Shown here: positions 1-8,481 of the stretch, piece by piece | Numbering within the stretch: the first letter of the stretch is position 1 | Layout of the letters: every line of letters starts with the position of its first letter | Assembly (NCBI RefSeq): GCF_000745215.1 | Contig: NZ_JQNK01000009.1 | Location: forward strand, 2,480,001 to 2,544,000 | Direction of reading: 5' to 3' | Length of the DNA stretch: 64,000 nucleotides | Origin: Methylosinus sp. PW1 | GTDB taxonomy: Bacteria; Pseudomonadota; Alphaproteobacteria; Rhizobiales; Beijerinckiaceae | Translations under genes and position numbers: made by a program | Notes under the pieces: model-generated | What the model was told of the DNA's origin: nothing | The model's input: the letters and a program-made list of their open reading frames with translations, nothing else | Database searches by the model: none

Positions 1-2
1 GC

Positions 3-92
3 CTGATGCAGGGTCCGGCCAATTGGGATTCGGAAGAGGGCCGCTCTCTGGTGACGCGCACGGCGGAGCTCTCCTCGCGGCCGACGCCCTGA
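3..92 (+). CDS. C-terminal end of an unidentified protein (truncated at window edge)
   Basis: An open frame enters from the left edge and stops with TGA at 90-92, giving a 29-residue tail that contains QGPANWDSEEG and ends SSRPTP. It has no domain I recognise. The following NUDIX gene begins 10 bases after this stop on the same strand, so the two are probably co-transcribed. Coding status rests on frame, spacing and codon use only. Confidence 0.45.
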   Translation: MMQGPANWDSEEGRSLVTRTAELSSRPTP

Positions 93-102
93 GGATGAGG
101 CT

Positions 103-675
103 TTGAGCGACGACATATTGCGGCCCTGGGAGGTCCGCTCCTCGCAGACGCTCGTGCAGGATTCATGGCTCACGCTGCGGGCGGATCATTGCGTGACGCA
201 GCGCGGCGTCTCGCTCGATCCCTATTACGTGCTGGAATATTCCGACTGGGTCCATGTCGTCGCGCTGGACGAGGAGGACCGTCTGCTGCTGGTCCGGCAA
301 TATCGCCATGGCGCCGGCGTGGCGTCGCTGGAGCTGCCGGGCGGCAGAATGGACGCGCATGAGAGCGATCCCGTCGCCACCGGCGCGCGGGAGTTGCTGG
401 AAGAAACCGGACACGCCGCGCCATCATTGCGACATTTGGCGCGTCTTTCGCCCAATCCGGCGAGCCACGCCAATTGGATTCACGTCCTTTATGGCGAGGG
501 CGCGAAAGAGGTGGCGCCTCTGAATCTCGACAGCGGCGAGGATATTCGCGTCGAGCGCGTCCCCTGGCGCGAGGCGCTGGCGCTGGCGCTCGGCGGGGAA
601 ATCATCAACAGCCAGCATGTCGCGCTGCTGGCCATCGCCTTGGCGCAGACGAAAGGCGTCAAGATCGGCGGTTAG
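103..675 (+). CDS. NUDIX hydrolase, ADP-ribose pyrophosphatase-like
   Basis: A 190-residue NUDIX protein, expected to hydrolyse a nucleoside diphosphate linked to another moiety (ADP-ribose or a nucleotide sugar) in the cytoplasm. The Nudix box runs from G81 to G103: G81, E87, then RELLEETG at 96-103. The spacer between E87 and R96 is one residue longer than in the canonical box, as occurs in some ADP-ribose-type members. The hydrophobic VHVVALDEEDRLLLVRQYRHG stretch that precedes it in this family is present at about 50-70. The start is a TTG at 103, 10 bases after the upstream stop; no better ATG exists. Substrate is inference. Confidence 0.82.
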   Translation: MSDDILRPWEVRSSQTLVQDSWLTLRADHCVTQRGVSLDPYYVLEYSDWVHVVALDEEDRLLLVRQYRHGAGVASLELPGGRMDAHESDPVATGARELLEETGHAAPSLRHLARLSPNPASHANWIHVLYGEGAKEVAPLNLDSGEDIRVERVPWREALALALGGEIINSQHVALLAIALAQTKGVKIGG

Positions 676-697
676 GGCTCTCCCTTCTCCCACTTGT

Positions 698-2001
698 GCA
701 CGGCTGTCCGGGGAATGAGTCGATAGGTCGCGGGCGCATGCCCGGCTTTCCCGAGAGTTTCGGGGTACTTTCTGGTTGTCGAGACTCAGAAAGAAAGAGC
801 CGGACATGCGCCTCGAGAATAGCGTCTTCGTCGAGCTTCTCAAACCGATCGATCGTCGCAGCTTCCAGAAGATCGTGGATCGTCACGGCGGCGACGCCTA
901 CGACAAATCCTTCAGGAGCTGGAGCCATCTGGTGGCGCTGATCTTCGCGCAGCTGGGCGCGGTCGTCAGCCTGCGCGCCCTCGTCGCCGCCTTCAACGCC
1001 GAGGCCAATGGGCATTATCACCTGGGCGTCGGGCGTTTCGCGCGCTCGACGCTCGCCGAAGCCAGCGCCCGCCGGCCCGTCGCCGTCTTCGCCGATCTCT
1101 TCGCTCTGCTCGCCGCGACGCTCGACCGCAAGACGCGGCGCGAGGGAGCCGAGATGCTCCGCCTCATCGACTCGACCCCCATCCCTTTGAGCAAGTTCCA
1201 TGCGTTCGCCCGCTCCAACGGCCGCATCCACGGGCTCAAAATGCATGTCGCCTATGATCGCGGGGCCGACCGTCCCTATCGCGTCGAGGTGACGCTCGCC
1301 AATGTCAATGATGTCACCATCGGCAAGAAGACGCCGATCGAGGCGGGCGCCACCTATGTCTTCGACAAGGGCTATTATGATTTCAAATGGTGGAAGGGCA
1401 TTCACGACGCCGGGGCGCTCTTCGTCACGCGGCCAAAGACCAACACGCGCTTGAAGGTCGTCGCCGAACGGCCGCTCGATAAGACCCGCGGCGACGGCTT
1501 CACCGTGCTCGCGGACAGCGAGGTCGCGCTGGCCAGCAAGGGCGATTCCAAGCTGCGGATGCGCCTGCGCCGCATCCGCATCGAGCGCGACGCGGCGAGC
1601 CGGACGAAATCGCCGATCATCGAGGTGATCACCAACGACATGACCCGCGATGCGGTGGAGATCGCCGCGCTCTACAAGGCGCGCTGGGCGATCGAGCTGC
1701 TGTTCCGCTGGCTGAAGCAGCATCTCTCGATCCGCAAGTTCTTGGGCAAGAACGAGAACGCCATCAAGCTTCAGCTGCTGGCGGCGATGATCGCCTTCCT
1801 GCTGCTGCGCATCGCCGCGCACAGCCACGGCGTCACTCTGCCGCCGCTGCGCTTCGCCGAGCTGGCTGGCCGCTTCCTGTTCGCGCGCCGGCCCGTCGCA
1901 TCGATCGACGAGCCGCCGCCCAAATATCGCGTGCCGAGCCGGTGGAAGTCCGACTGCCAGATCGAGATGATCTATGCCTGAGTTTCCCCGGACAGCCGTG
2001 C
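698..2001 (+). mobile_element. Complete IS4-type insertion sequence
   Basis: A 1304-bp element with perfect 18-bp terminal inverted repeats (698-715 and 1984-2001, outermost bases GCACGGCTGTCCGGGGAA) and one transposase gene. It is flanked by a 7-bp direct repeat CACTTGT at 691-697 and 2002-2008, the expected target-site duplication. Intact ends and an intact transposase suggest recent insertion. The 7-bp duplication fits the ISPepr1-like branch of IS4, but the subgroup is inference. Confidence 0.9.
806..1981 (+). CDS. IS4 family transposase (DUF4372 + DDE)
   Basis: A 391-residue cut-and-paste transposase that acts on the 18-bp ends around it. The N-terminal part (about 1-75, RSFQKIVDRHGGD and KSFRSWSHLVALIFAQL) matches the DUF4372 region that precedes the DDE domain in this group. 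Likely catalytic residues are D122 (RLIDSTPI), D187 (YVFDKGYYDF) and E297 inside the IS4 signature Y-x2-R-x3-E-x6-K (Y290, R293, E297, K304). The ATG at 806 is chosen over an in-frame TTG at 776 because it matches the usual N-terminus. No frameshift or stop interrupts the gene, so the element may still be active. Confidence 0.93.
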   Translation: MRLENSVFVELLKPIDRRSFQKIVDRHGGDAYDKSFRSWSHLVALIFAQLGAVVSLRALVAAFNAEANGHYHLGVGRFARSTLAEASARRPVAVFADLFALLAATLDRKTRREGAEMLRLIDSTPIPLSKFHAFARSNGRIHGLKMHVAYDRGADRPYRVEVTLANVNDVTIGKKTPIEAGATYVFDKGYYDFKWWKGIHDAGALFVTRPKTNTRLKVVAERPLDKTRGDGFTVLADSEVALASKGDSKLRMRLRRIRIERDAASRTKSPIIEVITNDMTRDAVEIAALYKARWAIELLFRWLKQHLSIRKFLGKNENAIKLQLLAAMIAFLLLRIAAHSHGVTLPPLRFAELAGRFLFARRPVASIDEPPPKYRVPSRWKSDCQIEMIYA

Positions 2002-2032
2002 CACTTGTGGGAGAAGGCGGCCCGGCGTAGCC

Positions 2033-2153
2033 GGGTCGGATGAGGGTCCATACGAATTAGCGCTGCTTCGAAATGAGAGCCCGGCGGCGTCCCGGACCCT
2101 CATCCGACCCTCGCTGACGCGAGGGCCACCTTCTCCCGCGAAGCGGGAGAAGG
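2033..2153. repeat. Intergenic inverted-repeat element
   Basis: A perfect 17-bp inverted repeat, GGGTCGGATGAGGGTCC at 2033-2049 and its complement at 2094-2110, encloses about 44 bases. It is followed by CGCTGACGCG and by the hairpin CCTTCTCCCGC/GCGGGAGAAGG at 2129-2153. The composite looks like the palindromic intergenic repeats common in Rhizobiales. It lies downstream of both the NUDIX gene and the leftward grxD, so it may also act as a bidirectional terminator. Confidence 0.75.
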
Positions 2154-2176
2154 GAGAACGCTGAGATTCCGCCCGA

Positions 2177-2521
2177 TTACGCCTTGGCCGTCTGCGCGTG
2201 GGCGATGCCTTCCTTGTCGAAGAGCGCGGTCAACTCGCCGGACTGGAACATCTCGCGGGTGATGTCGCAGCCGCCGATGAACTCGCCCTTCACATAGAGC
2301 TGGGGAATGGTCGGCCATTGCGAATAGGCCTTGATGCCGTCGCGAATGAAGGGATCGGCCAGCACATTGACGCTCTTGAAGGGAACGCCGACATGGCCGA
2401 GAATCTGGCAGACCTGCATGGAGAAGCCGCATTGCGGCGCGGCGGGCGTGCCCTTCATGAACAGCACGACGTCGGCGCTGTCGATCTCGTTCTTGATCGC
2501 GGTAGTGGTGGAGTCGGACAT
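2177..2521 (-). CDS. grxD: Monothiol glutaredoxin, Grx4/GrxD family
   Basis: A 114-residue CGFS-type monothiol glutaredoxin. Such proteins bind a bridging [2Fe-2S] cluster and hand clusters on, often with a BolA partner, rather than acting mainly as disulfide reductases. The active-site QCGFS lies at about 30-34, the cis-proline loop is WPTIPQLYV, and the glutathione-binding GGCDI motif follows. Length is typical. It is the last gene of a leftward block purL-bolA-grxD. The BolA homologue is encoded 78 bases upstream on the same strand, which supports a Grx-BolA partnership in iron-sulfur or iron homeostasis. Confidence 0.95.
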   Translation of the reverse strand: MSDSTTTAIKNEIDSADVVLFMKGTPAAPQCGFSMQVCQILGHVGVPFKSVNVLADPFIRDGIKAYSQWPTIPQLYVKGEFIGGCDITREMFQSGELTALFDKEGIAHAQTAKA

Positions 2522-2599
2522 GGGGATTACCTCGTCTAGCGGAATTCAAGGTTCCGTTGCAGGCGGCCCGGCGAGCGCCGCCGGGCGTGGAAACGATTC

Positions 2600-2830
2600 T
2601 TAGAGCGCGATCGTGGTCAGCGCCAGAGCATGCAGCTCGCCGCCGAGGCGCTCGCCGAAAGCCTTGTTGACCATCTGATGCTGCTGCACGCGGCTCTTGC
2701 CGCGGAAGGACTCCGACTTCACCGAGGCGGCCCAATGATCGCCGTCGTCGGCGAGCGCGGTGATCTCGATCACGGCGTCCGGTATGGCCACCTTGATGAG
2801 ACGCTCGATTTCACTTCTTTCCATCGCCAT
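2600..2830 (-). CDS. BolA family protein
   Basis: A 76-residue BolA-fold protein beginning MAMERSEIERLIK, with the FRGKSRVQQHQMV helix and the ERLGGELHALAL strand that typify the family. The conserved histidines that help ligate the shared [2Fe-2S] cluster with a CGFS glutaredoxin are plausible in HQMV and ELHAL. The start is fixed by AGGAGGT nine bases before the ATG at 2830; an upstream in-frame ATG would run into purL. It sits between purL and grxD on one strand. The short YrbA/IbaG-like length argues against canonical long BolA. Confidence 0.9.
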   Translation of the reverse strand: MAMERSEIERLIKVAIPDAVIEITALADDGDHWAASVKSESFRGKSRVQQHQMVNKAFGERLGGELHALALTTIAL

Positions 2831-2844
2831 TGCGCTTCGACCTC

Positions 2845-5049
2845 CTAAAAGCCTAGAGCGAAGACGCTGTCGTCCCCGGCCATATAGGCCGGCAACGGCG
2901 CCTGCTGCGCATGTTGCACGTCGCAAAGCAATATCGGCGCCTCGCCGGGCAGATGCAACTCGTTTCCGCCGGTCGCGCCGAGAGCGAGAACCGCCACGCC
3001 CGCGGCCTTCGCATCCGCCTCGATCGCCGCCGCTTCCGCCGGCTCGGTCACGACCAGATAGCGCGCCTGATCCTCGCCGAAGAGGGTCGCATGGGCGGGG
3101 CCTTCCGGCAGGCGGTCCAGGGTCGCGCCGACGCCGCCGGCGATCGCCATTTCGGCGAGCGCCACAGCGAGGCCGCCGTCAGAGAGATCATGGACGGCGA
3201 GCGCCCGCTGCTCGAGCACGAGCGCGCGCACGAAATCGCCATTGCGCTTCTCGGCCTCGAGATCGACCGGCGGCGGCGCGCCGTCGCGGCGACCGGCGAG
3301 ATCGCGCAAATAGAGCGACTGGCCGAGCCAGCCTTTGGTCTCGCCGATGAGCAGGATCGTCTTGCCGCCCTCGGGCAGAGCAATGGTGGAGGCGAGCGCG
3401 ACATCCGATATCACGCCGACGCCGCCGATCGCCGGGGTCGGCAGAATGCCCGTACCCTGCGTCTCATTGTAGAGCGAGACATTTCCGGAGACGATCGGGA
3501 AGTCGAGCGCACGCGCCGCCTCGCCAATGCCTTGCAGGCAACCGACGAACTGGCCCATGATCTCGGGCTTTTCGGGATTGCCGAAATTGAGATTGTCGGT
3601 GAGCGCCAAAGGCTGGCCGCCGCGCGCGGAAATATTGCGCCAGGCCTCCGCGACGGCTTGGCGGCCGCCCTCGGCCGGATCGGCGGCGCAATAGCGCGCC
3701 GTCACGTCGGTGGTCAGCACCAGTCCCTTGCGCCCGTCGCGGACGCGCACAACGGCGGCGTCGCCGCCCGGCGCGCGCACGGTATTGCCGAGGATGAGGT
3801 GATCGTATTGCTCCCACACCCAGCGCTTGGAGCAGAGATCCGGCGTCGCCAGAAGAGCGAGCAGCGCTTGCGCGTTGGAGCCGATCGGCGCGATCGAAGC
3901 CGCATCGAGAACCGGCGGCTTCGGCGTCGGGACATGGGGACGGTCATAGACCGGCGCCTCGTCGCCCAGCTCCTTGATCGGCAGATCGGCCTCGACGACG
4001 CCCTTGTGCTTGACCACGAAGCGCAGATTGTCGGTGGTCTTGCCGATGATCGCGAAATCGAGGCCCCATTTCACGAAAATGGCCTCGGCCTCTTTCTCCT
4101 GCTCGGGCTTCAGCACCATGAGCATCCGCTCCTGGCTCTCCGAGAGCATCATCTCATAGGCGGTCATGCCTTCTTCGCGGCAGGGCAGGGCGTCGAGGTC
4201 GAGCTCTATGCCGAGATTGCCCTTGGCGCCCATTTCCACGGCGGAAGAAGTGAGGCCGGCCGCGCCCATGTCCTGGATGGCGATGACGGCGCCCGAGGCC
4301 ATCAGCTCGAGACAGGCTTCGAGCAGAAGCTTCTCCGAGAAGGGGTCGCCGACCTGCACGGTCGGGCGCTTCTCCTCGGCGTCGGCCTCGAAGGAGGCGG
4401 AGGCCATGCTGGCTCCGTGAATGCCGTCGCGGCCGGTCTTGGAGCCGAGATAGACGATCGGATTGCCGACGCCCGCCGCCGCCGAATAGAAGATCGAATC
4501 CGTGCGGGCGAGGCCGACCGCCATGGCGTTGACGAGAATATTGCCGTCATAGGATTCGTCGAATTCGGTCGACCCGCCCACTGTCGGCACGCCGAAGGAA
4601 TTGCCATAGCCGCCGACGCCCGCGACCACGCCGGCGACCAGCCGCCGCGTCTTTGGATGCGCCGGCTTGCCGAAGCGCAGGAGATTCAAGCAGGCGATCG
4701 GCCGCGCGCCCATTGTGAAGACATCGCGCAAAATGCCGCCCACGCCGGTCGCCGCGCCTTGATAAGGCTCGATGAAGGACGGGTGGTTGTGGCTCTCCAT
4801 CTTGAAGACGCAGGCGTCGCCCCCGCCGATGTCGATGACGCCGGCGTTCTCGCCCGGCCCCTTGATGACCCAGGGCGCTTTGGTCGGCAGCTTGCGCAGA
4901 TGAATGCGCGAAGACTTGTAGGAACAATGCTCGTTCCACATGGCCGAGAAGATTCCGAGCTCTGTGAGGCTCGGCGCACGGCCGATCAGCGCGACAATGC
5001 GCTCATATTCGTCTTGCTTCAGCCCATGCGCCAAGGCCGCTTCGAGCAT
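2845..5049 (-). CDS. purL: Phosphoribosylformylglycinamidine synthase subunit PurL
   Basis: A 734-residue small-form PurL, the synthetase subunit that converts FGAR to FGAM with ATP and ammonia delivered by PurQ/PurS (fourth step of purine synthesis). The N-terminal [13 protein letters not shown] region, the phosphate-binding [10 protein letters not shown] at 82-91, [13 protein letters not shown] and the second-half [13 protein letters not shown] motif are all present. Length is typical of the split bacterial enzyme. The downstream bolA begins 14 bases after the stop. The purS and purQ genes expected upstream in many alphaproteobacteria are not in the adjoining sequence. Confidence 0.97.
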   Translation of the reverse strand: MLEAALAHGLKQDEYERIVALIGRAPSLTELGIFSAMWNEHCSYKSSRIHLRKLPTKAPWVIKGPGENAGVIDIGGGDACVFKMESHNHPSFIEPYQGAATGVGGILRDVFTMGARPIACLNLLRFGKPAHPKTRRLVAGVVAGVGGYGNSFGVPTVGGSTEFDESYDGNILVNAMAVGLARTDSIFYSAAAGVGNPIVYLGSKTGRDGIHGASMASASFEADAEEKRPTVQVGDPFSEKLLLEACLELMASGAVIAIQDMGAAGLTSSAVEMGAKGNLGIELDLDALPCREEGMTAYEMMLSESQERMLMVLKPEQEKEAEAIFVKWGLDFAIIGKTTDNLRFVVKHKGVVEADLPIKELGDEAPVYDRPHVPTPKPPVLDAASIAPIGSNAQALLALLATPDLCSKRWVWEQYDHLILGNTVRAPGGDAAVVRVRDGRKGLVLTTDVTARYCAADPAEGGRQAVAEAWRNISARGGQPLALTDNLNFGNPEKPEIMGQFVGCLQGIGEAARALDFPIVSGNVSLYNETQGTGILPTPAIGGVGVISDVALASTIALPEGGKTILLIGETKGWLGQSLYLRDLAGRRDGAPPPVDLEAEKRNGDFVRALVLEQRALAVHDLSDGGLAVALAEMAIAGGVGATLDRLPEGPAHATLFGEDQARYLVVTEPAEAAAIEADAKAAGVAVLALGATGGNELHLPGEAPILLCDVQHAQQAPLPAYMAGDDSVFALGF

Positions 5050-5309
5050 TGTGTCTCCCCCGCCGGACGCGGCCTCGCCGCGGACTTCGGCTCGTGTTTC
5101 GGGTAAGTCGAATTGTCGCAGCCGCGACCGAGCTTACTGAGCGGGCGGCGCCGACGAATCTGCCGCGATTCTGCCGTTTCGCCCCAGAAAGGCCGCAGAA
5201 TCCGGCGGTTCGCCCCCCGATTAATAGGATCGCCGCGCAATGGCAACTGTCGCGACCTGTTGCCAAAGAGTCACAGCTGTAGAGAAAGAATTGTGAGACG
5301 AGGCAGTCT

Positions 5310-5323
5310 TTGATCTAGATCAA
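5310..5323. promoter_or_regulatory. FNR/FixK-type binding site
   Basis: TTGATCTAGATCAA is a perfect match to the FNR/FixK palindrome TTGAT-N4-ATCAA. It is centred about 96 bases before the start codon of the outer-membrane protein at 5413. It lies in a 363-base gap (5050-5412) that also carries the divergent purL promoter; I see no other feature there. The site predicts oxygen- or redox-dependent control of the downstream gene (inference). Confidence 0.7.
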
Positions 5324-5412
5324 GTCCTCCCGTCGAAAATCGGAGCAATTTGAGCGCCGACTCGGACAGGCGCGTTGCGCGCCGTCCTAAGAGCAATCGA
5401 CGGGGGAGCCTG

Positions 5413-7125
5413 ATGAGAAGTGTTTTGCGCGGCGCGCTCGCCGCATCCGTGTTGACCGCAGCGAGCGCGGTTCAGGCGGCCGATCTTCCCTCGCTGAAAG
5501 GCGCGCCAGTTCCGCCGCCGCCCCCAGCCTTCACTTGGACCGGTCTCTACGGCGGCATCAACATCGGCTATGGCTTCGGCGATTCCAGCCGGGAGACGGG
5601 CGGTCTCGGCTATATTTCGGCGGGCGCTCTGGCTCCCGCCGTGCCGCTGGGCTCCGCCTGGGGCGCCTCGCAGGATTTGCACGGCGTCATCGGCGGCGGA
5701 CAGGTCGGCTATAATCACCAGATCTCGCCCTGGCTCGTTCTCGGCCTCGAGGCCGATATTCAGGCCACAGATGTGGAGAGCAAGGCGAAATCCGGGATCG
5801 GCGTCTTCGACGCCACCGGCGCGCATCTGCAGACCGCCGATTCGACCAAGGCGGTCGACTGGTTCGGCACTGTCCGCGCCCGAGTCGGCTTCACTCTGCC
5901 GTCCATTCCCAATCTGCTGATCTATGGCACGGGCGGCTTCGCCTATGGCCAGGTGATCCACAATGTCGGCTTCGCGGATAATTTCGCCGCCGCCGCCGCA
6001 GCGGGCTTCGGCGGAGGCGCCGTCGGCCATGGCTATTCGGACGACACGCGCACCGGCTGGACGGCGGGCGGCGGCGTCGAGTGGTCGCCCATCCCGAACT
6101 GGTCGGTCAAGGCCGAATATCTCTATGTCGATCTCGGCTCCACCAACGCCAATTCCGTCTCTCTGAACGGCGGCACGGCGGCGATCCTCGGCACGACGAC
6201 GCCCGTCTTCGCCGCGACGCAGAATTCGCCGACCCGTTTCCACAATGTCCGCGTCGGCCTCAACTGGCACTTCGACCCCTTCGCGCCCGGCCTCGTCGCG
6301 CGCGCCGACGGCCTGTCGTCGCTTAAGGAGCCGCCGCCGCCGGCCTTCGTCGACAGCTATCAGCCCTTCCAGGTTCGCCTGAAGGTCGGCAGCGTCATTC
6401 CGCTGGACGGCCATGGCACTGTCTATGACCAGGGCATCGGCCATCCGGCGCTCGGCTCCATCGGCCGCCTCTCGGGCCTTACCGGCGCGAATGGCGTGAT
6501 TTCCGGCGCCAGCACCAATACGTCGACGTCGATCGTTCCCATGCTCGACGTGGCCTATTACCTGACCAAGAACTGGGCGATCGAGGCGATCTGCTGCATC
6601 GCGCCGCATCACATTCAGGGCACCGGCACCATCGCCAGCGACTTCGCGCGCTCCTGGGTGTTCCCGCCGTCCCTGATGGCGCAGTATCACTTCACCAATT
6701 TCGGCCAGTTCCAGCCCTATCTCGGCGTCGGCGCGAATTTCACGGCCTTCTGGGGCACGCGCGTCAACAATGACGTCTGGGGCATCCCCTTCGCGGCGGG
6801 CTCGGCGCTGGCCGGTCTCGGCCTGCCCGGAGCGCTCGCCACCTTCCAATGGGCGACCGTCGCTCCCTCTTGGGGCGTGGTCGGCCAAGCCGGCTTCGAC
6901 TATATGTTCAACGAGCATTGGGGCGTGAACGTCGACGTCAAATATATCGGCATTCATCCGATGGTTCACGCGACGGCCGTCGCTTTCGTGCCGGGGGCGG
7001 CTGCGCTCGGCCCGATCTTCGTTCCGGTCAAAGTGTCGCTGCCGATCAATCCGATCGTCGTCTCGGCGGGCGTCACCTATCGCTTCGGCGGCGACCTGCT
7101 GCAGCCCGTGCTCGCCAAATATTGA
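5413..7125 (+). CDS. Tandem outer-membrane beta-barrel: Omp25/opacity-like + OmpW
   Basis: A 570-residue exported protein with a signal peptide (MRSVLRGALAASVLTAASAV, cleavage probably after QA at about 22). Residues about 40-285 form an Omp25/opacity-type 8-stranded barrel (FTWTGLYGGINIGYGF at the start, VRVGLNWHF as final strand). After a linker (about 296-312, LSSLKEPPPPAF), residues about 315-570 match OmpW (FQVRLKVGSVIPLDG, QPYLGVGANFTAFWG, terminal GVTYRFGG). The linker resembles the sequence after the signal peptide (LPSLKGAPVPPPPPAF), as if a whole unit had been joined. GGGGGAG at 5402-5408 supports the ATG at 5413. Each barrel is normally a separate protein of 200-250 residues. An FNR-type box lies upstream and a strong terminator downstream. 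Confidence 0.88.
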   Translation: MRSVLRGALAASVLTAASAVQAADLPSLKGAPVPPPPPAFTWTGLYGGINIGYGFGDSSRETGGLGYISAGALAPAVPLGSAWGASQDLHGVIGGGQVGYNHQISPWLVLGLEADIQATDVESKAKSGIGVFDATGAHLQTADSTKAVDWFGTVRARVGFTLPSIPNLLIYGTGGFAYGQVIHNVGFADNFAAAAAAGFGGGAVGHGYSDDTRTGWTAGGGVEWSPIPNWSVKAEYLYVDLGSTNANSVSLNGGTAAILGTTTPVFAATQNSPTRFHNVRVGLNWHFDPFAPGLVARADGLSSLKEPPPPAFVDSYQPFQVRLKVGSVIPLDGHGTVYDQGIGHPALGSIGRLSGLTGANGVISGASTNTSTSIVPMLDVAYYLTKNWAIEAICCIAPHHIQGTGTIASDFARSWVFPPSLMAQYHFTNFGQFQPYLGVGANFTAFWGTRVNNDVWGIPFAAGSALAGLGLPGALATFQWATVAPSWGVVGQAGFDYMFNEHWGVNVDVKYIGIHPMVHATAVAFVPGAAALGPIFVPVKVSLPINPIVVSAGVTYRFGGDLLQPVLAKY

Positions 7126-7153
7126 GCGGCGCGCAAAGCTGAAAGAAAAACAA

Positions 7154-7181
7154 GCCGGCTCCGAAAGGGGCCGGTTTTTTT
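7154..7181 (+). terminator. Rho-independent terminator
   Basis: Stem CCGGCTCC / GGGGCCGG (one G-U pair) with GAAA loop at 7155-7174, followed by seven T at 7175-7181, starting about 28 bases after the stop of the outer-membrane protein gene. Confidence 0.9.
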
Positions 7182-7310
7182 GTCGGCCCGATTGCGATTC
7201 GCCTTGTTCTTTGCCGCCTCGCCGCTAGGATTCGGCCGGTTACGTGTTCGATTCGGTTCAATGCGACGATTCGCCGGCCCTTCCGGCGCGCTTTCCCGAA
7301 GGATCTGAAC

Positions 7311-8414
7311 ATGGAAAATCCGATCGACGCGCCGCCTTCCGATCATGCCGAGCCGAGCGAGGTCGAGCCTGCGCTCGAAGCCGCGCTTCCTTGCGAGCCG
7401 GACGAGATGTCGGATGCGCCGCGGCGGACCGGCGCCGGCTTCGCCAATGCCCCGGCTCTGCTCGTCACTCAGGGCAAGCATCGTTTCTACACGCTGGTTC
7501 TACCGAGCGATCTGCTGGCCGCCACTTGCACGGTGGAGGCGCGGCTGGACAATCCGATCGACGGCTTCCAGCGCCTGCTCGACAAAAAACGCGCGCGCGA
7601 GATCGCCGATTATATCGACAGCGGCTTCGGCAGCGTGCCGAGCGCGATCATTCTCTCCGCGCAGCCGCACGCGCAGCTGCAATTCGACCGCAAGAGCGGC
7701 GAGCTGACCTTCCGCAAGGACCCGCGCTCCTTTCTCATCATCGATGGGCAGCATCGCGTCTATGGCTTCAATCTGGCGGCCAAGAGCGTGAAAGTGCCGG
7801 TCGTCGTCTACAATAGGCTGACGCGCTCGCAGGAATGTCAGCTGTTCATGGACATCAACACCAAGCAGCGTCCGGTGCCGCCGGAGCTGCTGCTGGACAT
7901 TCGCCGTCTCTCCGAATCGGAGACCGAGGCCGAGGCGCTGCTGCACAATGTCTTCGACCTCTTCTCCAATGACGAGAAGAGCGTGCTCTCCGGCCTGCTG
8001 AGCCCCTCGGAGCGGCGCAAAGGCAAGATCTCGCGCGTGACCTTCAACGCCGCGCTGAAATCCATCGACGGGGCTTTCGTCGACGCCTCGGCGCAGGACG
8101 TCTATCAGGTGCTCAACGCCTATCTGCGCGCCTGCCTCAACGGGCTGCGCTATCATGGCGCGGAGGCGAACATCGCCAATCCGGCGCTGTTCAAGGCGCT
8201 GGTCCTTCTCTTCGCCAATGTCGCCGAGCGCGTCTCCGACCGCTATGGCGGGCGCTACACCACGCAGAATTTCGAGGATATTCTCGGACCCTTCTTCCGC
8301 AAGCTGAAGAAGAGCGAACTGCCCAAGCCCGCGACCGGCCATTTGGCGCTCTATGAGCATTATCGGAAAGCGCTGAGCTCGGGCTTCTCGCTCAAGCAAT
8401 GGCTGTTCGCCTGA
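7311..8414 (+). CDS. DGQHR domain protein, DndB-like
   Basis: A 367-residue protein with the DGQHR signature at about 145-149 in FLIIDGQHRVYGF, preceded by the family's typical LDKKRAREIADYI region and followed by PVVVYNRL and FMDINTKQRPV. DGQHR proteins include DndB, which regulates the DNA phosphorothioation genes, and relatives in defence islands. Here no dndA, C, D or E gene, methylase or restriction gene is adjacent, so it is an orphan. The first 45 residues are acidic and proline-rich and look disordered. Neighbours are an outer-membrane protein and DUF4169/SspB. The precise role is unknown. Confidence 0.8.
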   Translation: MENPIDAPPSDHAEPSEVEPALEAALPCEPDEMSDAPRRTGAGFANAPALLVTQGKHRFYTLVLPSDLLAATCTVEARLDNPIDGFQRLLDKKRAREIADYIDSGFGSVPSAIILSAQPHAQLQFDRKSGELTFRKDPRSFLIIDGQHRVYGFNLAAKSVKVPVVVYNRLTRSQECQLFMDINTKQRPVPPELLLDIRRLSESETEAEALLHNVFDLFSNDEKSVLSGLLSPSERRKGKISRVTFNAALKSIDGAFVDASAQDVYQVLNAYLRACLNGLRYHGAEANIANPALFKALVLLFANVAERVSDRYGGRYTTQNFEDILGPFFRKLKKSELPKPATGHLALYEHYRKALSSGFSLKQWLFA

Positions 8415-8419
8415 AGGAG

Positions 8420-8481
8420 CGAGCCTGAAGGCTCGCGGCCCAGGCCGCACATTGGATCGCGAGCCTTCAGGCTCGCTTTTG
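8420..8481. terminator. Bidirectional hairpin between converging genes
   Basis: Two 18-bp arms, GCGAGCCTGAAGGCTCGC at 8420-8437 and its exact complement at 8460-8477, flank 22 bases. Each arm is also nearly self-complementary, so a cruciform or two small hairpins are possible. It lies between the rightward DGQHR gene and the leftward DUF4169 gene; the rightward side ends in TTTT. A related palindrome is at 17218-17236. Confidence 0.8.

Larger units (their letters stand above)
683..2017. repeat. Intergenic hairpin split by the insertion sequence
   Basis: With the IS and one copy of the target duplication removed, the flanks join into a hairpin with 10-bp arms (683-692 and 2008-2017, CCTTCTCCCA / TGGGAGAAGG) and a CTTG loop. 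It lies just after the NUDIX stop and could have been its terminator. A close relative with arms CCTTCTCCC and a different loop stands at 2129-2153, so this is a member of a local palindrome family. Confidence 0.8.

Noticed and set aside
659..1828. A 389-residue frame antisense to the transposase
   Set aside because: It overlaps the complete DDE transposase, whose catalytic residues and terminal repeats are clear.
2911..5106. A 731-residue frame antisense to purL
   Set aside because: The purL frame has unmistakable homology; the antisense product is Arg/Asp-rich, as expected from high-GC codon bias.
5320..6969. A 549-residue frame antisense to the outer-membrane fusion gene
   Set aside because: Shadow of a gene with a signal peptide and two recognised barrels; the antisense product has no family features.
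7244..7816. A 190-residue frame overlapping the start of the DGQHR gene
   Set aside because: It is out of frame with the DGQHR protein and is Arg/Ala-rich without motifs.
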